Of a stretch of 62,370 nucleotides of DNA, positions 16,001 through 25,207 are shown piece after piece. Where the stretch lies: positions 1 through 62,370 of the IMG/VR virus record IMGVR_UViG_3300046457_000066; one strand, given 5' to 3'. This DNA is from a virus. The notes under the pieces are model-generated. The model saw only the letters and a list, made by a program, of their open reading frames with translations, was not told the DNA's origin and made no database searches. Numbering within the stretch: the stretch's first letter is position 1; every line of letters starts with the position of its first letter. The position numbers and the translations under genes are program-made.

Positions 16001-17128
16001 TCAGGGGCTGGTGCCTTCGAGTACATTGCCGACCTGATAAGGAAGCTCGTTGACTGGTGGAACATGCTCCCCGGAGCTATTTCTGCGGCCAAGGATGCTA
16101 TCGGTCAGTGGGCAGCCGAGATGGACGCGAAGCTTTCTTCCACCCTGAAGGGCTGGGAGCAGATCAAGTGGATTTTCAAGGCCATGATCGACTTCATAAA
16201 GATGGAGTTCATGCTTCTCGTCGCGGCGATACAGACTCAATGGATGCTCATCTGGACTGCCGCTCAGATTGTCTGGGCTTTGATCTGGGCAGTCGTTCAG
16301 TCCGCCCTTGCAATCATCGTTGGTCTCTTCAACGTCTTCGTTGACCATATAGTTTCCTCCTGGAATCTCCTGGTCACTGTTGCTGTTACTGCCTGGAACT
16401 TCATCCTGACAACGATCAAGGGTGTCGTCGAAATCCTCAAGGGAATCTTCGCCATCTTTGTCGGCGTCATCACAGGTGACTGGGGCAAGATAAAGCAGGG
16501 AGCCCTAACTGTCTGGTCGGGAATCAAGACGATCGTCAGTGGTGCCATCACCTACATCAAGGGACTTGGCTCCGCCGTGGCTACGTACTTCAAGGAGCGT
16601 TGGAACAGCATCAAGTCTGCGGCCTCTGGGGCCTGGTCCTCGATCAAGAGCGCGTTCTCTGGTGCGATGTCCAGCATTAAGTCTGCCGCAAGTGATGCCG
16701 TTGATTGGATCATCGGCAAGTTCAATTCCTTGAAGGACAAGGCGGGTGACCTCCTTTCGAGTCTCAACCCGGCGAACCTGTTCTCCGCGACGCTTGACCT
16801 GGACGTAAACCTGAATACGGGCTCGATGTCACTTCCCAAGGCACTCTCTGTGCCGATCGGATATGACAGCCCGAGTTCAGGAACGTTCTCCTCGCTCTCT
16901 GCGGATAACCCGTGGAAGCAGGATGTCAGCACGCTTTCGGCTGGTATCGATCAGGCGAACAACGCCTTCAATTCCAGTCTGGCCATTGCCGGAAGGTACG
17001 AACCGTCTAGCTCTACTACCACTGACCTCGTATCTCGTCGGGGCGTCGGAGTCACGGTTTACGCCGAGACCAACGCTGACCCGGTCGAGATCGGACGTGA
17101 AGTGGCTTGGGCACTTAGGAGGAAGTAA
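13055..17128 (+). CDS. Tape measure protein
   Basis: At 1,357 residues, the longest gene. Residues 1-470 are charged coiled coil with loosely repeated units of about 35-40 residues (AxARIxxLxRxR patterns). Residues 560-640 hold several hydrophobic membrane-spanning segments (LLVAVVGVAIAMFAG and similar), and the C-terminal third is amphipathic, with a WNSIKSAASGAWSSIKSAFS repeat near residue 1,190. It sets tail length and probably enters the membrane during DNA ejection. AGGAGG precedes the ATG. Confidence 0.93.
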   Translation: MANGPGGTEVGRVYIRVLPDTSEFKAKLKAALKGVNEEVEVDVVANTAKAEARIKALGKRAKVTVIADADTKMAQAKIERVEQSRKMRLLVDANIKDASARIDSLVREKRQAVLRVMLEQNEAKAQLAALDRKRTTTIEAHLNDESIAKAEARIKSLNRRRELALTLDTAQVTKRFNRLKAQMRHLTAQLDIETDPAAIARIRAQLAEASRGFTLMGDIKIKGREKVAAQLEALRKRYEIVIEARSNRVDQTLAGLESRMAALREQAKVTVDVNFNRAEIEAQWESVKAQLQDLELRVSTEMDDSRAFMEYETFKAKFEDIRAEIIPTLNTLHAKAETEELRAWINNKRVEFIASINSRLATAQLEMLSRDYKLELNAVVRDAAARVTIENLARDRNAYFKAVLDTKKAMVQFATLDHDRIASVHVRLENALKAQAELIALGKTRTAEYRAEVKNAGKAEAELEYLTRDRTVHIKLKRDWRSKLFAALSKDLETTGRKTRLLSRIFTNLGGAVSKTAQLISGGLVTAVGKATTFFGGAGEGITELGQQMVSSATKGLGAMVASGAQAGIILALLVAVVGVAIAMFAGLTAAILAVAAALLGMVLVIAMLATVLIGAALGAVALAALPIAFIAGAALMLAKSKELNKEFNKLTQTFKDVMKKAARPMIKEFQKELPKLRKWLWGMEDDFSGAFKAASKHLEDFRVGIQNFVEGLLPGLTKGMNSEGFAKFTKAFSGALGDIGKAIGDSFNILAQNGDKFAGVIKEIGRGLGEVLPSLSRFLSSLATGAKSTGQIADGVAGMFDELSESFNKALASDGWKQAVSGFSDMLTDFGDAIGEGFETAMKSGDKFRDAFKALGDFMQGISEPLAEFTGSAAGQFADVMPSVTKGMQEIIPAMQKFTEAFAAFAPDVVTEVSDAIAGLFKYLARPDVAKTCRDITIAFMEFAREALGPETLDAILGISDAVTQVLKIIGPLLPYIIKLTSGAGAFEYIADLIRKLVDWWNMLPGAISAAKDAIGQWAAEMDAKLSSTLKGWEQIKWIFKAMIDFIKMEFMLLVAAIQTQWMLIWTAAQIVWALIWAVVQSALAIIVGLFNVFVDHIVSSWNLLVTVAVTAWNFILTTIKGVVEILKGIFAIFVGVITGDWGKIKQGALTVWSGIKTIVSGAITYIKGLGSAVATYFKERWNSIKSAASGAWSSIKSAFSGAMSSIKSAASDAVDWIIGKFNSLKDKAGDLLSSLNPANLFSATLDLDVNLNTGSMSLPKALSVPIGYDSPSSGTFSSLSADNPWKQDVSTLSAGIDQANNAFNSSLAIAGRYEPSSSTTTDLVSRRGVGVTVYAETNADPVEIGREVAWALRRK

Positions 17129-18061
17129 ATGCCAGAACCCAGTGAGGTCCCTAACTGGACCCTGACCCGTGAAGGAGTCCGCCTTGGCGGCCTTCCTTAC
17201 ATGGTGCAGGAAGTTTCGGGCCTCCTGGATCTCCCTGAAGTTCGCAACAATGATGTCGAACTGATTCAGAGGGACGGACTGTGGGCCGGGGAAGATTACC
17301 TCGGCTCACGGTCTATCACCATCACCATTCGCTGTGTCGGTACGTCGGAGGATGACCTTTCCAACAAGGTGGCCATTCTCCGTCGTGCCTTCCGGTCTAC
17401 CCGTACCGAGGTGCCTTTGTACTTCGCGATTCCGGGTATTGCTGATGGGGCCCCCTCGAAGGTCATGGGGAGGACCAGGAAGTTTGAGAGTGTCGCAGAC
17501 TTGAACTATGGACGCTTCAATGCGGCCTTTGATATTCAGATCGATTGCACTGACCCGCACATCTACCCTCTCGCCGGGTTTGGTGTCCGTCGCCACATCT
17601 ATCGAGGCAAGGATTACCACGAGGGTGGAGCCGAATGCCCCTTCCACTTCACAAGCAAGGGCCTGTGGATTCGTGCGACTGAGCCTGGTGAGGATGTCAC
17701 TGCTCAATGCCACAATGGTAGTGAGGACACTGTTCCTCTCACTGTCGCAATCGAGGGGCCCCTAGACGGCCCCGTTTTCAGGAACCTCACCACTGACCAG
17801 TTTGTGAGTGTCCCTAGTCTCCAGTTGGCTACTGGCTCGACTCTGAACATCACGCCTAATGCCACTGGCGACAACTGGCGGATCACGGTTAGCCGACCAG
17901 GAGACGTCTCTTTGATTCCGGAGTCTTCGTGGGGAGATGCCTCTTCTTACTTCAAGCTCCCTCCCGGTCTCACCGAGCTGGCTATCGAGTCAGCTAATGA
18001 GACGGTTGTCGAGTATGAGACTCACGCAGTGGTGTCGTGGGTTCCAGGTGTTTATGTGTAA
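17129..18061 (+). CDS. Distal tail protein
   Basis: A 310-residue protein immediately after the tape measure. It has the distal tail (Dit) pattern: an N-terminal half with RSITITIRCVGTSEDDLSNKVAILRRAF and a later carbohydrate-binding-like beta domain. Dit forms the hub between tube and fibres. AGGAGG overlaps the end of the previous gene. Confidence 0.8.
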   Translation: MPEPSEVPNWTLTREGVRLGGLPYMVQEVSGLLDLPEVRNNDVELIQRDGLWAGEDYLGSRSITITIRCVGTSEDDLSNKVAILRRAFRSTRTEVPLYFAIPGIADGAPSKVMGRTRKFESVADLNYGRFNAAFDIQIDCTDPHIYPLAGFGVRRHIYRGKDYHEGGAECPFHFTSKGLWIRATEPGEDVTAQCHNGSEDTVPLTVAIEGPLDGPVFRNLTTDQFVSVPSLQLATGSTLNITPNATGDNWRITVSRPGDVSLIPESSWGDASSYFKLPPGLTELAIESANETVVEYETHAVVSWVPGVYV

Positions 18062-18072
18062 CGGAGGAATGA

Positions 18073-20598
18073 ATGGATAGCTACGTCAACTTCCAAGACG
18101 ACGCGTATTACCCCGCTGACCAGTTCAGGCGGATGATTGGCCGAACTCAGGACAATGCAACGGGATTTGATGGGATCGACTCCTTCAAGCCGACTAACAC
18201 TGCTGGGCTCACTTGGGCCGTCGAGGTTGCCCGAGGCCGGGCCCTCGTGTCGGACAATGCCGGTGGTACCTACTGGGTCGAGAAGACCACCAGTTCTACG
18301 GTTCCGACTCACGGAATTGTCGACGGCTACGTGGTCCTGGTCGTGCTCGACAAGAAGGCTGGCGACACGTCCAATGCCATGACTCTCGACGTGATCCGTA
18401 CTACCGATCCGATTCCGGCTCGCTCCCTGATGATCTGCAAGTTCCATGACACGGGCACCGGTATCCGGATCGATGAGGACAGCCGCTATACGACCGCTGG
18501 ACAGTTCGTGGTCTCCCCTTCCGGCCCTGCTCGATTCGGTCCTCCGACCGACACCATGGGACTCGGTCAGTTCTCCCCTGGCTCCCAGTACACGGACCTT
18601 GTGGCGGGTGTTCGCTGGATCAAGGATCAGAACGGCACCTGGGTACGTAGTGATGCTGGGGCGGGCTCTATCGACTCGGTCAATGGCAACTTCGGCCCGA
18701 ATGTCACACTGACTGCTGCCAACGTTGGTGCCGTGCCGGATGTCATTCCTCGGGTGACGACCAACGATAAGAACCTCTCGACCGACACCGCTAAGTGGAA
18801 CGGCTTCTCGGGTGGTGGGTACACCACCATTACGGGTGCCGGTGGTATTTCCACCAACGTGGAAGCCATCGTCAAGGATCTCCGTCTTGGCACTGGTGGT
18901 TCTCTCGCTGGAGGTAGCGGAGGTGTCGTAGCTTTCCCCAATGCCACTGTTGCCCCGACTGGCACCCCTGCTGGTGCTGTCATGTGGGCCCAGGGCGGGA
19001 AGCTCTACTTCAAGAACGCTACCGGCTCCGCCTCTGCCGTTGGTCAGTCCGCCTCAGGTATCGACGTCAAGAGTTACGGAGCCGTGGGCGATGGCGTCAC
19101 CGACGACGCTCCAGCCATTCAGGCCGCCCTCAATGCGGTCCGGGATGCCGGGGGTGGGATGGTCACGGTTCCTTATGGGACTTACAAGCTCACTACCCTG
19201 CCTCTTCGTATCTACAAGAACACTCACCTTCGTCTCGTCAATGGTGCGACGTTCGTTCGCGGAGACGTAATCAAGACGATGATCGTCAATGGTATTGCTG
19301 ATGCTTCCGGCTACAACGGCCAGGGAAACATCATCATTGAGGGTGGCGTCTGGGATATGCGAGGTACCGGACTGACTAGCCCGGCAAACTGCATTTCGAT
19401 CGGTCACGCTACGAATGTTCGCATCCGGGACGCACAGTTCAAGGACATCCCTGGTTATCACGGTATCGAGTTCAACTCGACTCACACCGCCATTGTCGAG
19501 AACTGCCGCTTCGAGGGATTCACCGACACCGGAGGCCGTGACTTCTCTGAGGCCATTCAGATCGACCTTGCCAAGGGATCTGGTCAGTTCGGTAGCTTCG
19601 GAGTCTACGACAGCACTCCTTGCGTTTTCGTTTCGGTGACGAACTGCTACTTCGGTGCGGGCTGGCCTCGCGGAATCGGATCTCACTCCACGGTAAACGG
19701 AAAGACCCACAAGGACATCAACATCGAGGGGAACTACTTCTACACTCTCCAGCAGATGGCGATTGCCTCGTACAACTGGGACAACGTCACGATCGCCAAC
19801 AACACGATCGACTTCTGTGGTGCAGGTATCCGAATCAAGAACATCAACGGAAGTGTTCCTGCCGATACTCAGGACTCCACCGGAACGGTTACCAACCGGA
19901 GTATGGCTAACTACGGGATCACTATCACCGGAAACACGATTCGAAGCACAGGATCTTACGCTCCTGCTATTCGAGTCGCTGGAGACACAGACACCGACGG
20001 AACTGAGCGTTGGATCAACTATGTGACGATCACCGGAAACACGATCAACGGTACCGACGGAACTGGTGACACCGGTAGCGGTATTCAACTCTCCTATGTG
20101 TGGGGTGCCACTGTAACCGGCAACTCTATTGCCAGTACTGGCGGTAATGGTATTCAGGCGGCCTACGGCGGCAACGTCATCATCTCTGACAACATCATCA
20201 GTTCTTCCGGTAACTACGCCCTCCTCTCTCGAATGATCAACATGTCCAAGCTTCAAGGCAACATCGTCAAGACGTGTTCTACATACGGGATCATGGTCAG
20301 TGGTGGCAGTTACGCAATGGTGATGGACAACTTCGTGCGAGATGCCACGACCTACGGAATCCGCGTCTCGGGCTACGACCCTGACGGGGCCGGGCCCAGT
20401 GGTGTTTCCCCGGTAAATGATGTCGTAGTTGTCGGCAACTCCGTGTCCGGTAGTTACACGGTAGGGATCTCTATTGCCTCTTCGACTAACTACTCCCGTC
20501 GATACGGAAACGACTGCCGCTCGTCCACTATTGAGGACTGGTCGGAAACGATCCGAAGCAACCCTAAGGACACCAACTCTGTGGTTGGAAAGGACTAA
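18073..20598 (+). CDS. Tail fibre with pectate-lyase-like beta-helix
   Basis: An 841-residue protein. Residues 1-190 form an anchor shared with the next gene (NFQDDAYYP, FRRMIGR, TAGQFVVSPSGPA). From about 335 (DVKSYGAVGDGVTDDAPAI) a right-handed parallel beta-helix of the pectate lyase 3 type runs to the end, with repeated NN.TI.. coils. It likely binds or degrades cell-surface polysaccharide. GGAGGAATGA precedes the ATG. Confidence 0.85.
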   Translation: MDSYVNFQDDAYYPADQFRRMIGRTQDNATGFDGIDSFKPTNTAGLTWAVEVARGRALVSDNAGGTYWVEKTTSSTVPTHGIVDGYVVLVVLDKKAGDTSNAMTLDVIRTTDPIPARSLMICKFHDTGTGIRIDEDSRYTTAGQFVVSPSGPARFGPPTDTMGLGQFSPGSQYTDLVAGVRWIKDQNGTWVRSDAGAGSIDSVNGNFGPNVTLTAANVGAVPDVIPRVTTNDKNLSTDTAKWNGFSGGGYTTITGAGGISTNVEAIVKDLRLGTGGSLAGGSGGVVAFPNATVAPTGTPAGAVMWAQGGKLYFKNATGSASAVGQSASGIDVKSYGAVGDGVTDDAPAIQAALNAVRDAGGGMVTVPYGTYKLTTLPLRIYKNTHLRLVNGATFVRGDVIKTMIVNGIADASGYNGQGNIIIEGGVWDMRGTGLTSPANCISIGHATNVRIRDAQFKDIPGYHGIEFNSTHTAIVENCRFEGFTDTGGRDFSEAIQIDLAKGSGQFGSFGVYDSTPCVFVSVTNCYFGAGWPRGIGSHSTVNGKTHKDINIEGNYFYTLQQMAIASYNWDNVTIANNTIDFCGAGIRIKNINGSVPADTQDSTGTVTNRSMANYGITITGNTIRSTGSYAPAIRVAGDTDTDGTERWINYVTITGNTINGTDGTGDTGSGIQLSYVWGATVTGNSIASTGGNGIQAAYGGNVIISDNIISSSGNYALLSRMINMSKLQGNIVKTCSTYGIMVSGGSYAMVMDNFVRDATTYGIRVSGYDPDGAGPSGVSPVNDVVVVGNSVSGSYTVGISIASSTNYSRRYGNDCRSSTIEDWSETIRSNPKDTNSVVGKD

Positions 20599-20601
20599 CG
20601 A

Positions 20602-22956
20602 ATGCCTTCGTACATCAACTTTCAGGATGACACTACTTACCCTGGAGCCAAGTTCCGCCGAATGGTGGGTAGGCAGCTTGATCTAGCCCAGGGGTTTGAC
20701 GACCCCGCCTCGTTCAAGGTCAAGGTGTCTAACGACAATCCCGGCAAGCTTGAAGCTGCTGTCGGTGTTGCTTGGATTAAGGATCAGGTCGGAGGCATCT
20801 ACTTCGTAGAACGGGACCTGTCCCCTCTCTACGTAGCGACGTCGGGCACTTCGGGGACCATCGTTCTCCGGGTCAAGGACTCGGCCCTTTTCGACGGCCC
20901 CAATGAACTCCTGTTGCAGGCCATTCCCACTGGGTCCGCGATTCCTGTCCGGTCGCTTCTCCTCGCCACCTATACAGGTTCGGGGTCGGATGCTGTTCTG
21001 ACTGATGTTCGTTTCACTACTCCGGGGCAGTTCATCGTGTCCCGGAGTGGTCCAGCGAACTATGGGGTCCCGAATGTGGTTGCAATGGGACTGGACGCTT
21101 TCTCTCCCGGTACTCAGTACACCAATCTCACTACCGGCCTCCGGTACGTGAAGGCGACTGATAACACCTGGAAGATCGATCAGGGGCAGAAGGGAGACAC
21201 GGGCTCTCAGGGGCCCGCAGGTCCCACGGGTGCTACGGGGCCTGCTGGGGCTACTGGACCCAAGGGCGATAAGGGAGATCCGGGTAGTGCAGTTCTCCCC
21301 GGCGCTCTGCTCGTGGCCTCTTTCCAGGCCTCCGCGAAGGACAAGGCTGCTGCTGATTACCTCTGTGACGGCGTCGCGGACGACGTCCAGCTCCAGGCCG
21401 CCATCAACGCCGCCAAGGCTGCGGGTGGTGGCGTCGTTCAGCTCACGGGCGGCATCTTCAACGTGGCCGCCACGCTGACCATTACCGGCAACGCCGACGA
21501 GGACAATGCCGACACGATCACCCTTCGAGGTGTGGGGGCTCAGGCCACCACTCTCGATATGGCTGCCAACGTCAACGGTATCGAGCTGACCAACTGGGCC
21601 ATGGCCAACATCGAGGATCTCGGTATCGTCGTATCTGGTTCCGGTAGCGGTATTCACAGCACTGCTGTTCTTGCCGGTAACGAGGTCAGCTTCTGGCACT
21701 CCTCGTTCAGGAACCTCCGTCTCAATGGTGGGTTCACTTCGACCAACACTGGTTGGGGAATGGACCTGTCGATGCCTTGGCGCTCTTCGTTCGAGAACAT
21801 CGAGATCGAGGGAACCAGGAACGGGATGCGCCTGAGCAATCAGGGAACTGTTCAGAACGCGGGAGACTGCACGTTCACTCGCATGTTCATTGAGATCGTC
21901 GGTACCGGTGGTACGGCTATCCACATCTCGTCTCCATCGAACAACATGAACCAGAACAACTTCAGCATGGTTGAGATCGGGGCCAACGGATCGGGATGCA
22001 CCGGCATTCTGATTGATGGTGCCAGTGGTGGTGCTAGCCAGCGCTTCTGGGGACTCAACATGGAACAGTTCCAGACTGGCATCAACGTTGCTAGCGGCGA
22101 GTCCAACGTCTTTGAGTGCAACTACATCACTGGTGACACTGGTGACGCTACCAACAGGATGTTTGTCTGTGGTTCGAACGCCTACGGCAACACGTTCAGT
22201 GCTAAGTGGTGCAATGTCGAGTCCAACGGAACTCTCAAGGTGATCGAGGACAACAACACCACTTCGAATGTACCGAACATCTTCGAGGGTATTCGGATCG
22301 AGAACAACAACAGTGGCACCGTTACGTACTCCACCAGTAGCAGCACTGTTCTTCGTGACATCACCACGTTCAACACCGGCAATGCGATGCCTGCCGGACT
22401 GCTCCGCTACCCGGTGAGTGACGTCAACCTGTCCGAGTTCCACCAAGTCGACCAAGGCTTCCTGGCCTGGACTGCTGACCCGGCTGTGATCTCGGGATCC
22501 GGGTTCGTCCTCAACAGCGGAGTCGTGTACCTGTCGAGGATCAAGGTCGTCAACCGACTGACTGTCATCTCTAACCTGATGTACTACGTTGCCGTCGCCG
22601 GTACGAGCCTGACGGCTGGGCAGAGCTTCGTTGGCCTGTACAACTCCAGTGGCACCCTGCTGGCCAGCTCTGCTGATCAGACCTCCGCCATGGGGACGAC
22701 CGGTGCCAAGACGGCGGCTATCACGCCCCAGACCCTTTCGGTTGGGTACTACTACGTCGCCTTCCTAGCCAATGGCACGGGCACGGCGGTGAACGTCTCC
22801 GGTGCTGGTGGAAACACTGGCGTGACCAACATCAACTTGGCTACCGGCTCCAGCCGGTCTCTCCAGACGGCAGCGGGCAACACTGCGCTTCCGGCGTCCA
22901 TCACTCTGGGGTCTCAGACGCCGAACATTGCGGTCCGCTGGGCTGGTCTCAAGTAA
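20602..22956 (+). CDS. Tail fibre with collagen repeat and beta-helix
   Basis: A 784-residue protein. The first ~195 residues are paralogous to the fibre upstream (NFQDDTTYP, FRRMVGR, TPGQFIVSRSGPA). Residues ~197-230 are a Gly-X-Y collagen-like stretch, followed by a pectate-lyase-like beta-helix (from LCDGVADDVQLQAAINAA) and a C-terminal beta domain. A receptor-binding role is inferred. It lies 3 bp downstream of the previous gene. Confidence 0.85.
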   Translation: MPSYINFQDDTTYPGAKFRRMVGRQLDLAQGFDDPASFKVKVSNDNPGKLEAAVGVAWIKDQVGGIYFVERDLSPLYVATSGTSGTIVLRVKDSALFDGPNELLLQAIPTGSAIPVRSLLLATYTGSGSDAVLTDVRFTTPGQFIVSRSGPANYGVPNVVAMGLDAFSPGTQYTNLTTGLRYVKATDNTWKIDQGQKGDTGSQGPAGPTGATGPAGATGPKGDKGDPGSAVLPGALLVASFQASAKDKAAADYLCDGVADDVQLQAAINAAKAAGGGVVQLTGGIFNVAATLTITGNADEDNADTITLRGVGAQATTLDMAANVNGIELTNWAMANIEDLGIVVSGSGSGIHSTAVLAGNEVSFWHSSFRNLRLNGGFTSTNTGWGMDLSMPWRSSFENIEIEGTRNGMRLSNQGTVQNAGDCTFTRMFIEIVGTGGTAIHISSPSNNMNQNNFSMVEIGANGSGCTGILIDGASGGASQRFWGLNMEQFQTGINVASGESNVFECNYITGDTGDATNRMFVCGSNAYGNTFSAKWCNVESNGTLKVIEDNNTTSNVPNIFEGIRIENNNSGTVTYSTSSSTVLRDITTFNTGNAMPAGLLRYPVSDVNLSEFHQVDQGFLAWTADPAVISGSGFVLNSGVVYLSRIKVVNRLTVISNLMYYVAVAGTSLTAGQSFVGLYNSSGTLLASSADQTSAMGTTGAKTAAITPQTLSVGYYYVAFLANGTGTAVNVSGAGGNTGVTNINLATGSSRSLQTAAGNTALPASITLGSQTPNIAVRWAGLK

Positions 22957-22960
22957 GTGG

Positions 22961-23022
22961 GTTGACATTCGGATGACCTTGCTGTCATGATTAGAAGAGA
23001 GGGGCCGCCAAGGTGGCCCCTC
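22961..23022 (+). promoter_or_regulatory. Promoter/operator P2 with 5'-terminal hairpin
   Basis: GTTGACATTCGGA at 22961-22973 gives TTGACA (22962-22967); an 18-bp spacer leads to CATGAT (22986-22991). The predicted start near 22998 is at the base of a perfect 8-bp hairpin GAGGGGCC/GGCCCCTC (22999-23006, 23015-23022). It would drive the baseplate and lysis genes from 23045. Confidence 0.8.
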
Positions 23023-23044
23023 CTTCCCTAGCGAGAGGAGAAGT

Positions 23045-24187
23045 GTGGCTGCAAGTACATACAAGGTGCTTCTGTATGACATCAGAACTCAAGAGATCTA
23101 TGCCGAGATCCCAACCTCGGACATACAGTACGACTATGAGTTGGATGCCGATGGTTCCGCAACTATCTCTTTCCCTCTGACTGCCACCAAGGTAAACGGC
23201 AACCAGATCAAGCCTGCTGACATCTTTCCTGTCCGGACTGCTGTTGCTATCCAACGAGGAAGCGAACTGGTATGGGGCGGGTTGGTCTGGCAGTACAAGG
23301 TTGACCTGTCGAACGGGTTCATCACGATGGATGCGGGCGGGTACTTCTCCTACTACAAGTACCGTCATACGCCCACCGCAGGCAAGCGATTCCGCCAGAC
23401 GGAAACCGTCGACATCATCAAGTCGTTCCTCCTTGACATCAACTCACGCAATGGAATCCAAACAAACCTCTCCGGTCTTCAGCAGGTCGATGCGAGACGA
23501 AATAAGTACTGGGCTCCTTACGAGTATGTTTCGATCGCAGATGTGATTGTCGATATGGCTGATGAAGTACTTCCAGCCCGCGCCTGGGATCTAATCTGGG
23601 GCTTCGGAGGGGGATTCTTCTTCTACTTTGAGCCGTACTTCGTCAACTCTACGCACATCGGCAACCGGATGTGGAACACGCTTGACCGTAAGCCGACATA
23701 CAACGGAGTCACTCTCGTACAGTCAGAGAACTGCGAATTCACCGAGCTGAGTGTCGACGGAAACTCGATGGCGAACCTGTCGTTTGTAGTGGGAGCGTCC
23801 GGCACGGACGTGTCACAGACCCGCCACTACGAAGCTCGTAACATCGCCCTCTCCTGGTCGCTCCCCTACTTGGAGAAGGTCACATCCGTATCAGGCGAGA
23901 AGGAACAGTCAACCCTCCCTATGAGGGCCAAGTCGGAACTGACCGCTGCGTCGATTCCGATCATCATGCCCACAGCAGTCACGTACCCGAATGCATTCAG
24001 CCCTAAGCAGTTCAAGCCGGGGGATCAGATCAAGGTAACCACCAATGACGAGTTCCTAGAGCTGGACCAGGCCGAGTACGTAGTCACCAAGGTAACTGTC
24101 GACGTTTCGTCGGACGGCAGTGATCGGATATCCCTGGATATGATCCAGGCTGAGCTTTTCAAGGATGTGGATACAGCAGATGCCTAG
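23045..24187 (+). CDS. Minor tail protein (Gp37-like)
   Basis: A 380-residue protein starting at GTG with GAGAGGAGAAGT upstream. It begins with YKVLLYDIRTQEIYAEIP and has a hub-like middle (LVWGGLVWQYKVD), as in the ReqiPepy6 Gp37-like tail proteins of actinophages, which form the tail-tip hub. It is the first gene behind promoter P2. Confidence 0.75.
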   Translation: MAASTYKVLLYDIRTQEIYAEIPTSDIQYDYELDADGSATISFPLTATKVNGNQIKPADIFPVRTAVAIQRGSELVWGGLVWQYKVDLSNGFITMDAGGYFSYYKYRHTPTAGKRFRQTETVDIIKSFLLDINSRNGIQTNLSGLQQVDARRNKYWAPYEYVSIADVIVDMADEVLPARAWDLIWGFGGGFFFYFEPYFVNSTHIGNRMWNTLDRKPTYNGVTLVQSENCEFTELSVDGNSMANLSFVVGASGTDVSQTRHYEARNIALSWSLPYLEKVTSVSGEKEQSTLPMRAKSELTAASIPIIMPTAVTYPNAFSPKQFKPGDQIKVTTNDEFLELDQAEYVVTKVTVDVSSDGSDRISLDMIQAELFKDVDTADA

Positions 24188-24860
24188 GCCCGGACAAACG
24201 AAGCCGGATCTCGTGTCCGAGCTGAGGCGAATGCAGGACCGGCTAAGTGCCGTCGAAAGACGTCCCGTCCTTGGTTCGGCATTTGATACGTACCCGTGCA
24301 TGGAATGGGAGACGACTTCTCGTCCTCGACAGGCAGGGAACGTGTGGACATCATGTGGCATCGCCAACGTGACTGGAGTGAGCTTCGATCGAGTTGAAGC
24401 CAAGTTCACAGCCGACCGGATCATCCCCGCACGCAGTGAAGTCGAGATTCGCATTGCAGCATTCCGGCACCCGCACGACACCTTTGCGAAGGAATGTATC
24501 GGGGCCTCTAGCGCTGTCCGACTTACCGGCAACTACAGTGTCGTCGGCACGAAGTCTGGAATGGGCGGAGGTAAGTGGCGATGGATTCACGGCCTCCCGT
24601 ACGGATGGGATGCCGATGAGACTGGGGACAGCAGCTCGATCTACACGATTGAGCTACAGCATCGTAATCCTGATGACTGCACTCAGACCTCAGACAGCAC
24701 ATGGGACGGTGCCTACAAGATCTCCAATATGCACTATTGCGCTGGCTTGCCCGAGGAGCAGATTCCGGATGCCAGCGAGTCTGGCTGGTTCTGGTACGCC
24801 GGAGGCGATTACGAGGTGGTTCGACAAGCGGACACCGAAGAGGCATTCATGACCTACTAA
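24165..24860 (+). CDS. Minor tail protein, unknown
   Basis: A 231-residue protein overlapping the previous gene by 23 bases. A short helical N-terminus (LVSELRRMQDRLSAVERR) is followed by a beta-rich domain with a Trp/Tyr-rich end. An internal ATG at 24180 is an alternative start. Its position suggests a tail-tip or fibre-associated component. Confidence 0.7.
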   Translation: MWIQQMPRPGQTKPDLVSELRRMQDRLSAVERRPVLGSAFDTYPCMEWETTSRPRQAGNVWTSCGIANVTGVSFDRVEAKFTADRIIPARSEVEIRIAAFRHPHDTFAKECIGASSAVRLTGNYSVVGTKSGMGGGKWRWIHGLPYGWDADETGDSSSIYTIELQHRNPDDCTQTSDSTWDGAYKISNMHYCAGLPEEQIPDASESGWFWYAGGDYEVVRQADTEEAFMTY

Positions 24861-24868
24861 GGAGATCT

Positions 24869-25126
24869 ATGAACTGGATTGAAGTTTTTTTGGGAGGAGG
24901 AGCCGGTGCAGTAATTACCGGCCTTGGGGCTCTATACAAGTCCGTAAAGGATGAGTCCACAAAGGAGAGATCAGAGGTACTTGAGTGGAACGACCGCCTT
25001 GAGCACAAGGTGAACGCACTCATGGAGAGCAATGACCTACTGGTTCGGGAAGTCCATGGACTGAGAACCCGCGTGTTCGATCTGGAGCTGTTCATCCGTA
25101 AGCACGATCTTGAGCCGCCCGAGTAA
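24869..25126 (+). CDS. Membrane protein with coiled coil
   Basis: An 85-residue protein with GGAGATCT before the ATG. Residues 6-23 (VFLGGGAGAVITGLGALY) form one membrane segment; the rest is a charged coiled coil. The layout resembles small actinophage membrane proteins near lysis genes (DUF2746-like), possibly a spanin or holin partner. Function is inferred from position and shape only. Confidence 0.7.
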   Translation: MNWIEVFLGGGAGAVITGLGALYKSVKDESTKERSEVLEWNDRLEHKVNALMESNDLLVREVHGLRTRVFDLELFIRKHDLEPPE

Positions 25127-25137
25127 GTCCTCCCAAG

Positions 25138-25157
25138 TATCTAACTAACTAAGTAAG
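25138..25157 (+). repeat. Six-frame stop cassette, copy 3
   Basis: TATCTAACTAACTAAGTAAG, identical to copy 1, placed between the last gene of the P2 unit and its terminator. Confidence 0.8.
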
Positions 25158-25183
25158 GGGTCCTGCCTGCCCAGGGCCCCTTT
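25157..25183 (+). terminator. Intrinsic terminator before endolysin
   Basis: GGGGTCCTG (25157-25165) pairs with CAGGGCCCC (25172-25180), followed by TTT. The short T tract may allow partial read-through into the lysis genes. Confidence 0.7.
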
Positions 25184-25207
25184 GGTGTGTTCGAGAAAGG
25201 AATATGT

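Noticed and set aside
21180-21290. Tandem DNA repeat in the fibre gene
   Set aside because: It is the coding sequence of Gly-X-Y collagen triplets, explained by the protein.
20683-22455. 590-codon minus-strand ORF
   Set aside because: Antisense of the collagen-type fibre; low-complexity and without recognisable motifs.
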